Source: Molossus alvarezi
Taxonomy: Eukaryota > Chordata > Mammalia > Chiroptera > Molossidae
Direction: 5' to 3'
Length of the DNA stretch: 64,000 nt
NCBI GenBank assembly: GCA_037176705.1
Contig: CM073889.1
Span: forward strand, 51,577,596-51,641,595
Positions 1 to 9,527 of the stretch are shown here, piece by piece. The position numbers and the translations under genes are program-made. Each line of letters begins with the position of its first letter. Within the stretch, counting starts at the first letter, position 1. Below the pieces are notes generated by a model that saw only the letters and a list, made by a program, of their open reading frames with translations, was not told where the DNA came from and made no database searches.

Positions 1-500
1 TGCCTGGGCTCCAGCCGCTTCAGCCTCCCTGAGCCTCAGTTTCTGCTGGTTTTTCCAGCCAGAAGTTATGGGGACTTCTCTTCCTGGCACTGGAACCCTG
101 AACGGGGCACCTGGTGTGGGACGGGGACCCCTCAGTCCTCAGGAAGGACCTTCCCAGCCGCGGGAGCCTCCTGATTTTTATCCACCACGCTTGGGTGTGG
201 GACCAGCCCGTCTCGCCGCTGCGCGCTCCGCCGCCGCTGCGCCGCCGCCCCTGCGCCGCCGCCGCCGCCCCTCGCGCCGCCGCCGCCGCCGCCGCCGCCC
301 CTTGCGCCGCCGCCCGTCCTACCGGTCTAGATGTAGCTGCTTTTTTTTCCCCCTTAGTTCCGTAGTTGTACGACTTCCATTCAGCTTGATTTCAGGCGGT
401 TTTGAATGATGGTTGTTCTTTAGTTTAGTTGTAACTTTGATGTGGTTGTGGGAGGACGCGATACCGCGTTTACCTACGCCACCATCTTGACCGGAAGTCC
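1..500 (-). mobile_element. HAL1/L1-type 5' UTR, truncated by window edge
   Basis: The reverse complement begins near 500 with an L1-type 5' end (TTCCGGTCAAGATGGTGGCG) and runs leftwards into a GC-rich leader. It is colinear with the 5' UTR of the complete HAL1 at 20935-21331: shared blocks include the CAGCCAGAAGTTAT segment near 57 and the GATGTGGTTGTGG segment near 438. It lies inside the LTR that resumes at 501. Only the 5' UTR is visible, so whether the body was HAL1 or full L1 cannot be decided. The two copies differ by the CCG-rich block at 226-315. Confidence 0.75.
226..315. repeat. CCG/GCC trinucleotide expansion
   Basis: About 90 bp of imperfect (CCG)n interrupted by CCCCT and CTCGC units, almost pure C and G, within the HAL1-type 5' UTR. 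The homologous stretch of the second copy (around 21150-21185) has no such run and reads through short CTGCC and CCACC words, so the expansion arose in this copy or its source lineage. Reading frames through it on the plus strand are low-complexity and not credible proteins. Confidence 0.9.
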
Positions 501-640
501 CTCCATTGCCTTTTAGATAATGCAGATAATCCTTATTCATACTCAACAAAAAGCTGAGCAAAGGCCATGCAAGCAACACAATTTCCAGTTTCCACTTTTT
601 GGAAACTTTTACCTTTACCCTTTAAAACATTACTGACCCT
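501..640 (-). mobile_element. 3' LTR remnant of ERV-1 (U3 part)
   Basis: Colinear with 4378-4525 in the same orientation and with 5381-5490 in the opposite orientation, for example the block ending CTTTACCCTTTAAAACATTA. Only the start of U3 is present, because the HAL1-type element at 1-500 interrupts it. The rest of this LTR would lie to the left of the window. Confidence 0.75.
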
Positions 641-699
641 TTCATTCCCATCTTATAATGATGATAAAAAAAAGGGAAAATAGGTGAAGTTTCTCTTTG

Positions 700-1335
700 T
701 CTACTTCCTGTAGCTGTGGGGTCATCATGGACTCCCCAAAAGAATTTGTTAGATAACTTTTGGGGAAATGGGGTGATAGGATCCTTTTACCTGTGTTAGA
801 ACAAAATGTCTAACTGTCTGGTTGACTAAAATTTGCAGTCAATTTTGTACAAACCTTGTAATCAGGCACAAGAGTCAGGGTCCAAAAAGCAATGATAAGA
901 AGGCTAATACTAGGTGCTCTATAAAGGGGAGTATCCAGGTTACTTTAGGCAAGGCTACCTCTAGACCTGTCCAGAGAGATTGGGCTAGGTAATCCTGACT
1001 GAATTCTTTTAGCCTCTGGGCATTATTTAGAATTTATTGTGTCCTCTCTTTGACCTGTTCAGTTGAGTTAACATAGAAGCAACAATATGTATTTGCTGTC
1101 ATGCATAGACCTCCTTCTTTAACCAGTAAATAGTCTAGTGCAATGCCATTATCTATTATCATGCAGGCAAGAGAATTGAGGGGTTTTCAAAGAAGCTTGA
1201 AATTTTCACCTGTATTTCTATTTGCCATGGTGACAGTTATGTTTTTGCTGTTATGGCATTATAAGTAATTCCTCCCATGAGGCCTGCTCTGATAATTGCA
1301 GCTATAATGTGTCTGACTTCCCTTTTTGCCCTATG
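700..1335 (-). pseudogene. env: env TM remnant (ERV-1)
   Basis: Transmembrane subunit remnant of a gammaretroviral envelope protein. Reading the minus strand, a basic R-A-K-R cleavage-type motif lies at 1332-1321. A cysteine motif of the CX6CC class lies at 1105-1079, preceded by a KEGG-type run. A hydrophobic stretch compatible with the membrane anchor follows near 950-880. Several in-frame stops, including one shortly after the cysteine motif, make it non-coding. Family assignment rests on these motifs and their order. Confidence 0.75.
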
Positions 1336-2290
1336 AAGGCTTCTGGGCTCAGGGCTTTATGAGGTTAAATTAGGAATAAAGAAATGGATTAAAGTATTGG
1401 CTGGGGTGACATATCATACTGCCCATAAGCCACCCTGCTTTTCTGGGTTTAGGCATTGCATGACAATTCTTCTCCTGGGGGCAGAAATGTTTAGTGCACC
1501 TAAAAACATCATTCCCACTGGTAAGCAAAATAGTTCAGTCATATTTAGGCCTAGAGAGGTGTTCCCATAGTAAGTCTCAAATAATTAAACCATGATAGAG
1601 AAAAAAGATGGCTAGTGCCACTGGCAGAATTGCACCCTGGATAGTGACTAATTTTCCTGATATAATGGTTTTTTTTGGGGGGAGGGGCATTGCATCAAGT
1701 TCTTCTGAGCTTGCACATATAAACTTTGATTGCAGGCATTAGACACATCATGAATAGTTAGATTACAGGTACCCCTCGTAAGGTTATATAGTGAGAGATA
1801 CTATACATGGTGCCCACTTTCATGGTCTGTATTTGTACTTAGAATCAAGATTAAGGGAGCTTTTGACCTTCTGCCTCCCTGAGCTTGCCTTAGGACACCT
1901 GTGTTATCAATTGACAGGTGTACTGTCCCAGTCAAACTTTCCACCTAACACTGTCCTCAAAGCAGGTGGCACCCAGCCAGTGCAGCAGAGTACTTGGTCC
2001 CAGATGCAAGAGCCCCTCACCTCACTAGGCCTGTGAAAAAATGATAAGATTAGTGGTATTTCACTGGAGGTCAGCAAAGCTGGAAGACCCTGCCCTGCCC
2101 CCTTGAGAAAACAGAGGGGTGCCAGAGGCTTATGTTAGGAGAGAAAGCAGACTTAAAGAGGAAACAAAGTAAAAAATGAGAGTAATTGGTGAGGAGGTTT
2201 GGAGTAAAGGTTAAAGTAGCATGGCATTTAGATAGAACGTCCCACCATAACAAGGGAGTTGGGCAGGCTAGTAACACTAAAAAAGAGTGG
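1336..2290 (-). pseudogene. probable env SU remnant (ERV-1), very degraded
   Basis: This stretch lies between the protease remnant and the env TM cleavage motif, where the surface subunit is expected. Short open blocks occur on the minus strand (for example 2277-2071), but I recognise no diagnostic SU motif. The assignment is by position only. It could include other inserted or rearranged sequence. Confidence 0.35.
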
Positions 2291-2329
2291 AGAAAGATAT
2301 AAGGGCCTAAATAACAAGTGACTATCTGG

Positions 2330-2570
2330 GTTGCAATATTTGGCCATCAATTTTTACAACTAAAACCCCAGAGTGTTGACGAGGTCCCTTGAGCTTGGGG
2401 AAGGCAGAGTATATTGCCCCAGTATTGATTAAAAATGAAATTGGCCTACCTGCTGCCATCAGAGTTACCCAAGGTTTGGAGTTCAAGATGACAGTCATAG
2501 CATCAATTCCTGGGCACCTTCAGTCTTCAACTGTGAGGCCAATCAGATCAAAGCCTGGATTGCCCATTCT
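2330..2570 (-). pseudogene. pro: retroviral protease remnant (ERV-1)
   Basis: Aspartic protease of the retroviral pro gene. The minus strand shows the active-site context L-I-N-T-G-A followed by I-Y-S-A-F. The codon at 2426-2424 reads Asn where the family has the catalytic Asp of the DTG triad. A single G-to-A change explains this. It follows gag directly, as in gammaretroviruses. No RT follows: env-like sequence begins within a few hundred bases, so the rest of pol is deleted. Confidence 0.65.
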
Positions 2571-2576
2571 GCTAGC

Positions 2577-3640
2577 TCAAAGAAGGAATGAGGACTGACT
2601 CTGCACAGTCTGCCTGCAGTCTGACTTCCAGTAGGGTTCTCTACATTGAGGATATGGCTTAGGTAGTGATTGATAATTGAGACACTGTCTCATCCAATGG
2701 CCAGTCTGATTGCACTTGAAGCAGGGACCTGGGGGTCTGCTCAGCTGATTCTGGTGGATACCCTTTTTCTGTCCCCTAAAGAGGGTTTGCTGACCCCATT
2801 GATTAGTGGCGACTCTGATGGTAGAGGCAAGCATTTGGAATTCTGCTATTCTTTGTTGTTTATCCTCTTCATTGTGATTATTAAAAACCTTGAAGACTAG
2901 ATTTAGAAGTTTCCGTTGAGGAATTTGAGGGTCATCTTCAAGTTTTTGTAACTTTCTCCTAATGTCTGTGGCCAACTGAAAGATAAATCTCAGGTTTAAT
3001 ATGACAGTTTCTTCTGGGTCTGTGGAATCTACTTTAGTATATCTTCTCATAGCCTGTGTAAGGTCTCAGATTGGGACAAATATGAGAGAGAGAAGGGGAC
3101 ATAAACTTTGACAATCCCTTCAACTCCCATTGCTTCCCTCAGGAAGCATTCTAAAATGGGGGCCAAGGTAGAGGACAGATAGAGACCAGAGATGGTTCCC
3201 AATTGATCATGTGTGTGAGGGAGTTGTTTGCAGGAGTATAAGAGTGGGAGCCAGAGTAGGAGGTTCAGGGTAGGGTGGGAGGCCCACAGAAGGGTCTGGA
3301 GGAGGAGGTGGTGGAGCAAGATCAGCTGGGTCAAAGGAAGAAACAAGAAAAGTTAGTGTGCTATCTTCAGAGAAAGGTTTTGGGGTATTAAAGTTGAGTA
3401 GAAAGATTTGGCAGGGAGAGCAAGAATCTCATAAAGAGGGGTGTGATCTGAATGCAAAGGGGCCTGGATATAAAGAATTTCAGACCATTTTCCTTGCCTT
3501 TGATAGAAATTGTTTAGATCAGTGAGAATGTCCATTGTCTAATTTATACTGAGGTCACACAGTGTTGCATTAAAAAATGAGTCACTTGGGACATAAGTCC
3601 TGAGAAAGCCCTAGGGTCTGTGGTTTTTTTTAAGAAGACA
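2577..3640 (-). pseudogene. gag: gag remnant (ERV-1)
   Basis: Gag polyprotein remnant in three pieces. A matrix-like block at 3535-3353 carries the G-K-W-S-E context and matches the ERV-2 matrix at about 8016-8080. A proline-rich to capsid junction block lies at 3346-3047, with a V-Y-V-P-F motif. A 157-codon open block at 3050-2577 covers the capsid C terminus and nucleocapsid. One intact CX2CX4HX4C zinc knuckle lies at 2723-2682. Frame changes separate the pieces, so no full-length Gag is encoded. The Q-K-L-E-D segment matches ERV-2 around 9990-10020. Confidence 0.85.
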
Positions 3641-4112
3641 TCCTAGAGATGGAAGATTGAGTGTTTTTGATGTTGTGGTATGAGATGTTGTAGCGTAGAG
3701 TTCTGACAGATACACTAGTGGAAGAAGAAGGTGTCCCCGCTTCTCCCTTAGGGTAAAGAGACATGCAACTCACCTATATCAGGTGTCTCTAGGTATATGG
3801 TGAGCTGAGGGAACCTGGTTCCCAAGGAGTGTGTCCCGACGAGCACTGGATTTTGAGAGGGATGATCACACAGGTGTGACAGATACCTGGCTCTCTTATG
3901 TCCCCTATGGAGGATAATGAGACAGCCTGGAGAATCAGATCAGTAAGCAAAAAACACTCTCCAGTGAATTAGTGTCTGGTGTTGATGATGGATCGGCAGG
4001 AAAGGTTAGAGGTCTGGTATCCAGCTGAGGATGTGATTGATCTTGGTCCAAAAGGAGGCCCAGAGGACTCCAGGGTCCTGCTGTTGCCCCATATGCAAGC
4101 TGCTCACAGGCT

Positions 4113-4130
4113 TCCCAGGTTTTGGAACCA
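4113..4130 (-). promoter_or_regulatory. primer binding site, tRNA-Phe type (ERV-1)
   Basis: Read on the minus strand, 18 bases next to the U5 end match the known tRNA-Phe primer site pattern (TGGTGCCGAAACCCGGGA) at 15 of 18 positions. Two of the three differences are CpG-decay type changes. ERV-2 has an equivalent site at 7235-7252 with the same match score, which supports the call. Confidence 0.65.
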
Positions 4131-4530
4131 AATAAAAGGCTGAGCTAGTGGGAGATCACATCCACAACACAAGTCCAATGTAGAGCAAAATGGCTTTATT
4201 GCATGTGCCTGGGTGCAGGAAGCCTGAGCCAAGAAGGGGTCAGCATCAAATCAGGGTTGGGGTATCGGTTATTTACCCTACTTCTAGCTTTCAGCAGTTC
4301 CTGCTGATGTACTTTGTCTGGCCCATTGTCCACTTTTCAGTAGGACTGGTCTGGTATCTCATTTGTCATTTGTTGGGTTATCCATTGCCTTGTGAATAAT
4401 CCAGATAATTCTTATTTGTACTCAATAGAAGGCTAAGCAAAGATCATGCAAACAACACAATTTCCACAGTTTCCACCCTTTGCAAATTTTTACCTTTACC
4501 CTTTAAAACATTATTGATCCTTTTAGTGTT
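4131..4530 (-). mobile_element. 5' LTR of ERV-1
   Basis: About 400 bp, colinear in opposite orientation with the solo LTR at 5378-6090 once that copy's insert is removed. A polyadenylation signal AATAAA lies in the shared block ATGCAATAAAGCCATTTTG (minus strand, near 4187-4205). The R-U5 block TGTGTTGTGGATGT follows, and the primer site abuts its U5 end. The outer U3 boundary is uncertain by about 15 bp. Confidence 0.8.
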
Positions 4531-5377
4531 TGCAAAAGAAAACAAACATTACCAAAACATTAATTTAAAAGCAGCAGAGTAGTTTTACCTTATTGCCCAG
4601 TTATAACCCTTTGCCTCAATAAACAATAAGGCAATGGGGGTTGGGCTTTCATGCTTCCTGGAAGCAACCTCATGACAGATTCAGCCCTTGGGCAAAATAG
4701 AGGAACATTGCAACACCCTCTGGCTAGCCAGGCTATAAGATCACAATGGAGTCTCTAATTAGCATTTCCTCCCTCCCTACTCTTTCTTCCAGCACAGACT
4801 TGTGGTTGAAGCAGAGCACCCCAAGCCTTAAAGACTCAGGGAGGAGAAGAGGAAAACTTTTCAGGCTTCACATAGGGGACTTTTAGCTGTTTGCGAGCAC
4901 ATTGTTCTACGGAAGGAAAAAGGGTTGCTGGCACCTAACCTGGGGAACACTCCCAGAAAGTGGAGGCAGGACTCTGAGGCACAGCAGCAGCAGGCCCTGC
5001 CATCATTTACCAGCTTTCCTCTACGCAAGTCTTCTTTAGCTTGCACAGACTCCCTTCAATTGATAGAAACCCTCTGGGACTTTCCTAGTTCCTTTCAATT
5101 CCCTTCTTCTTAAGTCATTCAGAAACAACCAGCCCCAGAACCATCTACTTTAACTCTAAATCAAAAGCACACAATTTCTTTCTAATTCACTTAGAATTCT
5201 CAATGCTTAGAAATCTTAATTTTAGTGACATACAAAAGCAAGTAATTAGCATTCTTTAGATGAGCAAATTTATTAACTCATTTTTCTTTTACTCCCTGGG
5301 AGGGGAGTGTGACCCTTTCTCCTCTTTGAACCATCAATTTAGATCTTTGTGAGTAGAATTCTTATAATGTAACTAAA
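4531..5377. other. unassigned sequence between inverted LTRs
   Basis: About 850 bp separate the minus-strand ERV-1 5' LTR from the plus-strand solo LTR. I recognise no L1, SINE, retroviral motif or convincing coding region. Short open frames (4861-5046 minus, 4925-5113 plus) look like chance. It may be original host sequence or an old unclassified repeat. Confidence 0.5.
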
Positions 5378-6090
5378 GGGTTAGTAATGTTTTAAAGGGT
5401 AAAGGTAAAAGCTTGCAAAAGGTGAAAACTGAAAAATTGTATTGCTTGCATGACCTTTGCTCAGCCTTCTGTTGAGTATAGACTATCTGGATTATCTTCA
5501 AGACAATGAATCACCCAGCAGATACAGGACAAGATACCAGACTAGTCCAACTACAAAGTGAACAATGAACCATGCAGAGTATATCAGCAGAAAGTGCCAG
5601 AAGCTAAGAGTAGAGTATATAGTGCCTGCAGCCTGAACTTTTTGCATGGCATCCATTTTGTTACAATCTGCTCTGCCATCTCTGGCCCCAAGGCAGGATA
5701 TCTCTGCATACAATGTTTCTGCATTCCTTTAAGTAACCATTTACTCAGCCAGTTATGCTCTGTTTATCTTTTGTTCCACCAGTGATATTTACTTGAAATT
5801 GCTTCAGGGTGGTTACTCAATAACTTATCACTTGGCAACAAATGTTCTTGTTTTTCTGCCTCTTGCCCTATATATTGTGTGGATTTCCCCAGAATAAATG
5901 AGACTTGATCAGAAAAAAAAAAAAAAAAAAAAGAGTAGCATATATAACCTACACCCCAACTGTTATTTGATGCTGAACACTTTTTGGCTCAGCCCTCCTG
6001 CACCCAGGCATATGCAATAAAGCCATTTTGTTCTACATTGGCCTTGTGTTGTGGATGTAATCTCCCACTGGCTCAGAACTTTTAGTAACA
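5378..6090 (+). mobile_element. solo LTR of the ERV-1 family
   Basis: Plus-strand LTR matching 4131-4530 in inverse orientation. It starts near TAAAGGGTTAGTAATG and carries AATAAAGCCATTTTG at about 6016-6030. It ends near TTTAGTAACA at 6090. No primer site or gag follows, so it is a solo LTR. Without the 325 bp of insert plus duplicated target it is about 390 bp, equal to its partner. Together with the ERV-1 5' LTR it forms a divergent pair about 850 bp apart. Confidence 0.75.
5621..5930 (+). mobile_element. processed retrocopy of an LTR-like transcript
   Basis: A 310-bp block interrupts the solo LTR. It ends with AATAAA, 12-15 bases, then about 20 A residues (ending 5930). It is flanked by a duplication: AAGAGTAGAGTATAT (5606-5620) and AAGAGTAGCATATAT (5931-5945), 13 of 15 identical. 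These are hallmarks of L1-mediated reverse transcription of a polyadenylated RNA. The sequence before the signal (CCCTATATATTGTGTGG) looks like the promoter and R end of another LTR. It has no SINE A or B box. The source element is not identified. Confidence 0.7.
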
Positions 6091-6116
6091 ACATGGCTTG
6101 CACATAAGAAGCGATC

Positions 6117-6343
6117 CTAGTCCAGCCATTGTGGCTTGGTGGTTGAGCATTGACCCAAGCACCAAGAGGTCACCAGTTTGATTCCTAGTCAGGGCACATG
6201 CCCAGGTTGTGGGCCCAATCCCCAGTGGGGGACATGCAGAAGGTGGCCAATCCATGTTCTCTCATTGATGTTTCTATCTTTCTCTCCCTTTCCCTTCCTT
6301 TCACTCTAAAGTCAATAAAGAAAAAATAATAAAATAAAATAAA
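6117..6343 (+). mobile_element. Ves-like bat SINE (older subfamily)
   Basis: A tRNA-derived SINE of about 225 bp. The head includes GGCTTGGTGGTTGAGCATTG (A-box region), then AGTTTGATTCC (B-box region), GGGCACATGCCCAGGTTGTG and a TTGATGTTTCTATCTTTCTC body. The tail is A-rich with AATAAA. Its body differs from the other SINEs here. Possible short target duplications (AAGAAGCGATC at 6106 and AAAGAGATC at 6344) are weak. Confidence 0.8.
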
Positions 6344-6609
6344 AAAGAGATCTCATCTTATCTTGAAACAGAAACAACATCTAAAGCAGATAAATGAGTA
6401 CTCAAGAAAAGAAGGGACCAGTTTCAGAATCTTCTCTCACACCAACCAGCACAGCAAATGACCCTCACAAGGTTTAAGTGGCACAAAGTCAAAACAGTAG
6501 AGAGAGGGTTCCCTGTGTTCATAAGATGGCAAAGAACAAACCAAGCCCCCAGTAGATAAGAAAGCAAGCAAAGAACATCCAAAACCAAAGTTACGTTACA
6601 GACTGACAA
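6344..6609. other. unassigned stretch before ERV-2 LTR
   Basis: About 265 bp with no recognisable coding region or repeat motif. It may be the upstream part of the ERV-2 LTR, whose 5' boundary I cannot place, or host flank. Confidence 0.4.
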
Positions 6610-7232
6610 AAACTCTTATTAGCCCTTAAATAGGACAAATCTGTTTTCTTTTACTAGCTAAGTGTTTTTGGTGGCTGATGCCTTCAGAGGGAGAGCAGAG
6701 ATATTCTCCAAGATAAAAACAAACAAAGAAAACAAAAAAAACCTCTCAGCAGCTGCTGGGAAGTTTCTGCAATACCTACCATAGGGTTAAGTCAGCTCAC
6801 CACAAGCAGTGGGGGGAGGGGGGTAGCTGAGTGAGCTATGTCCCCATCTTTAAACAAATGAAGCAAAATTACAAAGTTACACAAGACAAAAACAAAGCAT
6901 GATGTTAGGCCAGAGAGCACCCTGCCATAGGAGTGCCTCTGTAGATATGACCTTTTATTGTTCACCGCCCTTCCCCCACTGGTACCAAAACCTGACTTTG
7001 GCAATTTCAGTGGAGCAACAACCATTTTGTTTGCGTGGTCTTTGTTGCTGCACATTCCCTAAAGTGCCCACCAAAAGAAATCCTGCCCAAAGCTCTCCAT
7101 AAGCTGTAAGCCCCAGCCAGTTTAGGGCTGATGCCATTTTGAACTCAGCTCAGCTGCTTTACAGATGTCCTGAATTAAATTCTGTTCCTGCATCATTTTG
7201 GCCTTGTGCATTCCTCCCTTGGCAATCTAACA
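6610..7232 (+). mobile_element. probable 5' LTR of ERV-2 (5' limit uncertain)
   Basis: The right end is well supported: it terminates in CTAACA at 7227-7232, two bases before a tRNA-Phe-like primer site. An AATTAAA motif near 7173 sits where an R-region polyadenylation signal is expected. The sequence does not match the ERV-1 LTR, so the two proviruses belong to different LTR families although their Gag proteins are related. No second copy occurs in the window, so the left boundary is a guess. Confidence 0.5.
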
Positions 7233-7234
7233 TT

Positions 7235-7252
7235 TGTTGCCAAAACCCAGGA
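7235..7252 (+). promoter_or_regulatory. primer binding site, tRNA-Phe type (ERV-2)
   Basis: The sequence TGTTGCCAAAACCCAGGA matches the tRNA-Phe primer-site pattern at 15 of 18 positions, with two CpG-decay differences. It lies two bases after the LTR end CTAACA, the position expected for minus-strand DNA priming. Confidence 0.7.
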
Positions 7253-7518
7253 GGGTTCAATGAGAGGAAAGCAGGTGGGGAGCAGGCACACCTTGCATGT
7301 GCTACTCAGAGAACAGTAGGCAGAAGAAGCTCATCCTGGACTAACTTCTGAATCCCACCAGGATGTTCTAATGGTGGGCTGGCTGTGCCTCTCCCCAGCC
7401 CTGTAGGCCCTCCTGAGCCAGCCAGGGAAGATGCCAGACTGGGAGACTCTCCCTTCTGTTGTTGACCATCCAATCAACATCAGCCAATTCTCTGGAATAA
7501 GTGACCACTCACTCTTGG

Positions 7519-7561
7519 GTCTTCTCTCTCTCTCTCTCTTGTTTTCTCTCTCTCTCTCTCT

Positions 7562-7603
<42 letters not shown>
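7519..7603. repeat. (CT)n microsatellite in ERV-2 leader
   Basis: Three blocks of CT dinucleotides separated by TTGTTTT and TTGATTT interruptions, the longest about 36 bp. They lie in the leader between primer site and gag. Reading frames through it on both strands are simple-sequence artefacts. Confidence 0.95.
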
Positions 7604-7606
<3 letters not shown>

Positions 7607-7779
7607 GTTTGGTGATCAACCTCTTGTTCATACATGTGTCAACTTGCACAAGGCCAGGAGACCCTATGGCCTTTTGGCCTCTGACTCCTCTAATCAGGGA
7701 TTCCCAGCTTACAGAACTCCCACTCATTCTTATGGTATGCACTCACCTGGTTAGAGATGCCTGACTGGAGCGGCAGCTG

Positions 7780-8520
7780 CCTTCATTCTTAATGGCTTGT
7801 CACTCACTTGCCCTTCTCAGAAATTTACCATGTGCAACACCAAGTCTGCCCACTAAAAACCACCCCTTTGGGTTGTCTCCTTATGACCCCCAACCAGCTT
7901 AGACTCACAGGAGACATTAAGCCCAAGTGTCTCATTTTCTATTGTAATACTGCCTGGTCACAGTACAAATTAGATAATGGCTCCCAATGGCCTGAAAATG
8001 GCACTTTTGATTTCATCACTTTGCATGATTTAGATAACTTTTGTCATCAAAAGGGAAAGTGGTCAGAGATGCCTTATGTCCAGGCCTTCTTTGCCCTCCA
8101 ATCTCAACCCTCTCTATGCCAGTCCTGTTCTACTTATCAAATTTTTCTCTTACACCCTAAACCTCTTACTTCTAATCTATCTTACTCTGAGTCTAACTTT
8201 GACCCAGCAGACCACCCATCTCCCCTGCCCTTTGTTCTTTTTCCACCCACCTCCAATTTACCCAATCCACTGGTTTTGGTGGGCAGCAGTCCCCTCCCTC
8301 AGCCCCTAAGATCCAAGATGACGAGACCTAACCTGAGACTTCACTTTCTCCTTCCAACACTTGCCCTCTGGCCACTGCCCTCTCCAATCCAGCACCAGTT
8401 CACCCCTTAGGGAAAGTAGTGGGGGCTGAAGGTATAGTCCAGGTTTATGTTGCCTTTTCCATGTCTGACCATTTTTGAATCAAAAAATACTTCAGATCCT
8501 TTTCCACTGACCCCACCACA
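7780..8520 (+). pseudogene. gag: gag matrix/p12 part (ERV-2)
   Basis: An open block of about 200 codons ends at 8410. It begins without an ATG, so the true start is eroded upstream. Matrix-like features include L-T-G-D-I-K-P-K near 7907, the W-P-E-N-G-T-F context near 7990 and G-K-W-S-E-M near 8060. A proline-rich region follows (8200-8400), as in gammaretroviral p12. The capsid start (a V-Y-V-type motif near 8438) is followed by a stop. The L1 fragment at 8536 cuts the gene just inside capsid. Confidence 0.8.
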
Positions 8521-8535
8521 TGTGCTAAGAAATTT

Positions 8536-8929
8536 TTTTCAATTTTTATTCATTTATTTTTGTTACAGATGTTTCTCCTTTTCCCCCCCTAGACACCCTC
8601 CTCCCCATCCTGTCCACCAAACCCTTAGCATTGTTGTCTATGTTTATTGGTTATGCATATACATGCATATAAGTTTTTTGGTTCATCTCATCTATCTTCC
8701 TCGCCCTCCTACCCTGAGGTTTGTCAGTCTGAACCATACTCCTTTCTATGTCTCTGGGTCTATTTTGTTCATCAGCACACATTGTTCATTATATTCCACA
8801 AATAAGTAAGATCATGTAATTTTTGTCTTTCTCTGATTGGCTTATTTCACTTAGCATAATACTCTCGAGGTACCTTCATGTTGTCTCAAAAGATAAAAAA
8901 TTTTTCTTTCTTACAGCTGCATAGTATTT

Positions 8930-8969
<40 letters not shown>

Positions 8970-9527
8970 CGGCTTTTTTATCCACTCATCTATTGATGGA
9001 CACTTGGGCTGTTTCCAGATCTTAGCAATTGTAAATAGTGCTGCTATGAACATAGGGGTACATATATTCTTTCTGATTGGTGTTTTAAGTTTCTTAGGGC
9101 ATATTCCTAGATGTGGGATCACTGGGTCAAATGGCAGCTTAATTTTTAATTTTTTTGAGAAAACACCATACTGTTTTCCATAGTGGCTGCATCAGTCTGC
9201 ATTCCCACCAGCAGTGTGCTAGAGTCCCATTTTCTCCACACCCTTGCCAGCACTTGTTTAATGATTTGTTGATGGTAGCCACTCTGGCAGGTGTGAGGTG
9301 ATACCTTGTATTTGTTTTAATTTGCATCTCTCTGATGATTAGTGACTTTGAGCATTTCTTCATATGTCTCTTGGCTATTTGTATGTCCTTTTTGAAGAGG
9401 TGTCTATTTAGGTCCTCTGCCCATTTTTTAATTGGGTTCTTTGTCTTCCTTTTGTAGGGTTGTATGTGCACTCTAAATGTTTTGGAAATTAACTCCTTAT
9501 CTGATGTATCATTGGCAATTATGCTCT
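8536..9527 (-). mobile_element. 5'-truncated L1 fragment inserted in ERV-2 gag
   Basis: About 990 bp of L1 3' end in minus orientation: 3' UTR (reverse complement of GGAGAAACATCTGTAACA near 8565), then the ORF2 C terminus up to about 9527. It includes the cysteine-rich motif region. Flanking target duplications TGTGCTAAGAAATTT (8521-8535) and TGTGCTAAGGAAGTT (9528-9542) agree at 13 of 15 bases. ERV-2 capsid sequence resumes in the second copy. An internal (AC)n microsatellite is present. Confidence 0.9.
8931..8967. repeat. (AC)n microsatellite
   Basis: About 17 AC units inside the L1 3' fragment, at the place where related copies read GTGTATATGTACCAC. It therefore grew from a short alternating purine-pyrimidine seed in the ORF2 C-terminal region. 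Confidence 0.95.

Larger units (their letters stand above)
501..4530 (-). mobile_element. ERV-1: defective class I endogenous retrovirus
   Basis: A minus-strand provirus in the order 5' LTR (4131-4530), primer site (4113-4130), gag (about 3640-2577), protease (about 2570-2330), env (about 2290-700), 3' LTR start (640-501). No reverse transcriptase or integrase motif is seen between protease and env, so most of pol has been deleted. The Gag zinc knuckle, the CX6CC motif in TM and the tRNA-Phe-like primer site together indicate a gammaretrovirus-like class I element, possibly ERV-F-like. All genes carry stops and frameshifts. Confidence 0.8.

Noticed and set aside
68..409. Arg/Pro-rich open frame across the CCG tract
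   Set aside because: Low-complexity product of a trinucleotide repeat within a retrotransposon leader; no homologous frame in the sister copy.
4925..5113. Short open frame in the unassigned block between LTRs
   Set aside because: 62 codons, with an overlapping frame on the other strand; no motif, no conserved neighbour.
7431..7764. Leu/Ser-rich and Arg/Glu-rich frames at the CT tract
   Set aside because: Dipeptide repeats forced by the microsatellite.
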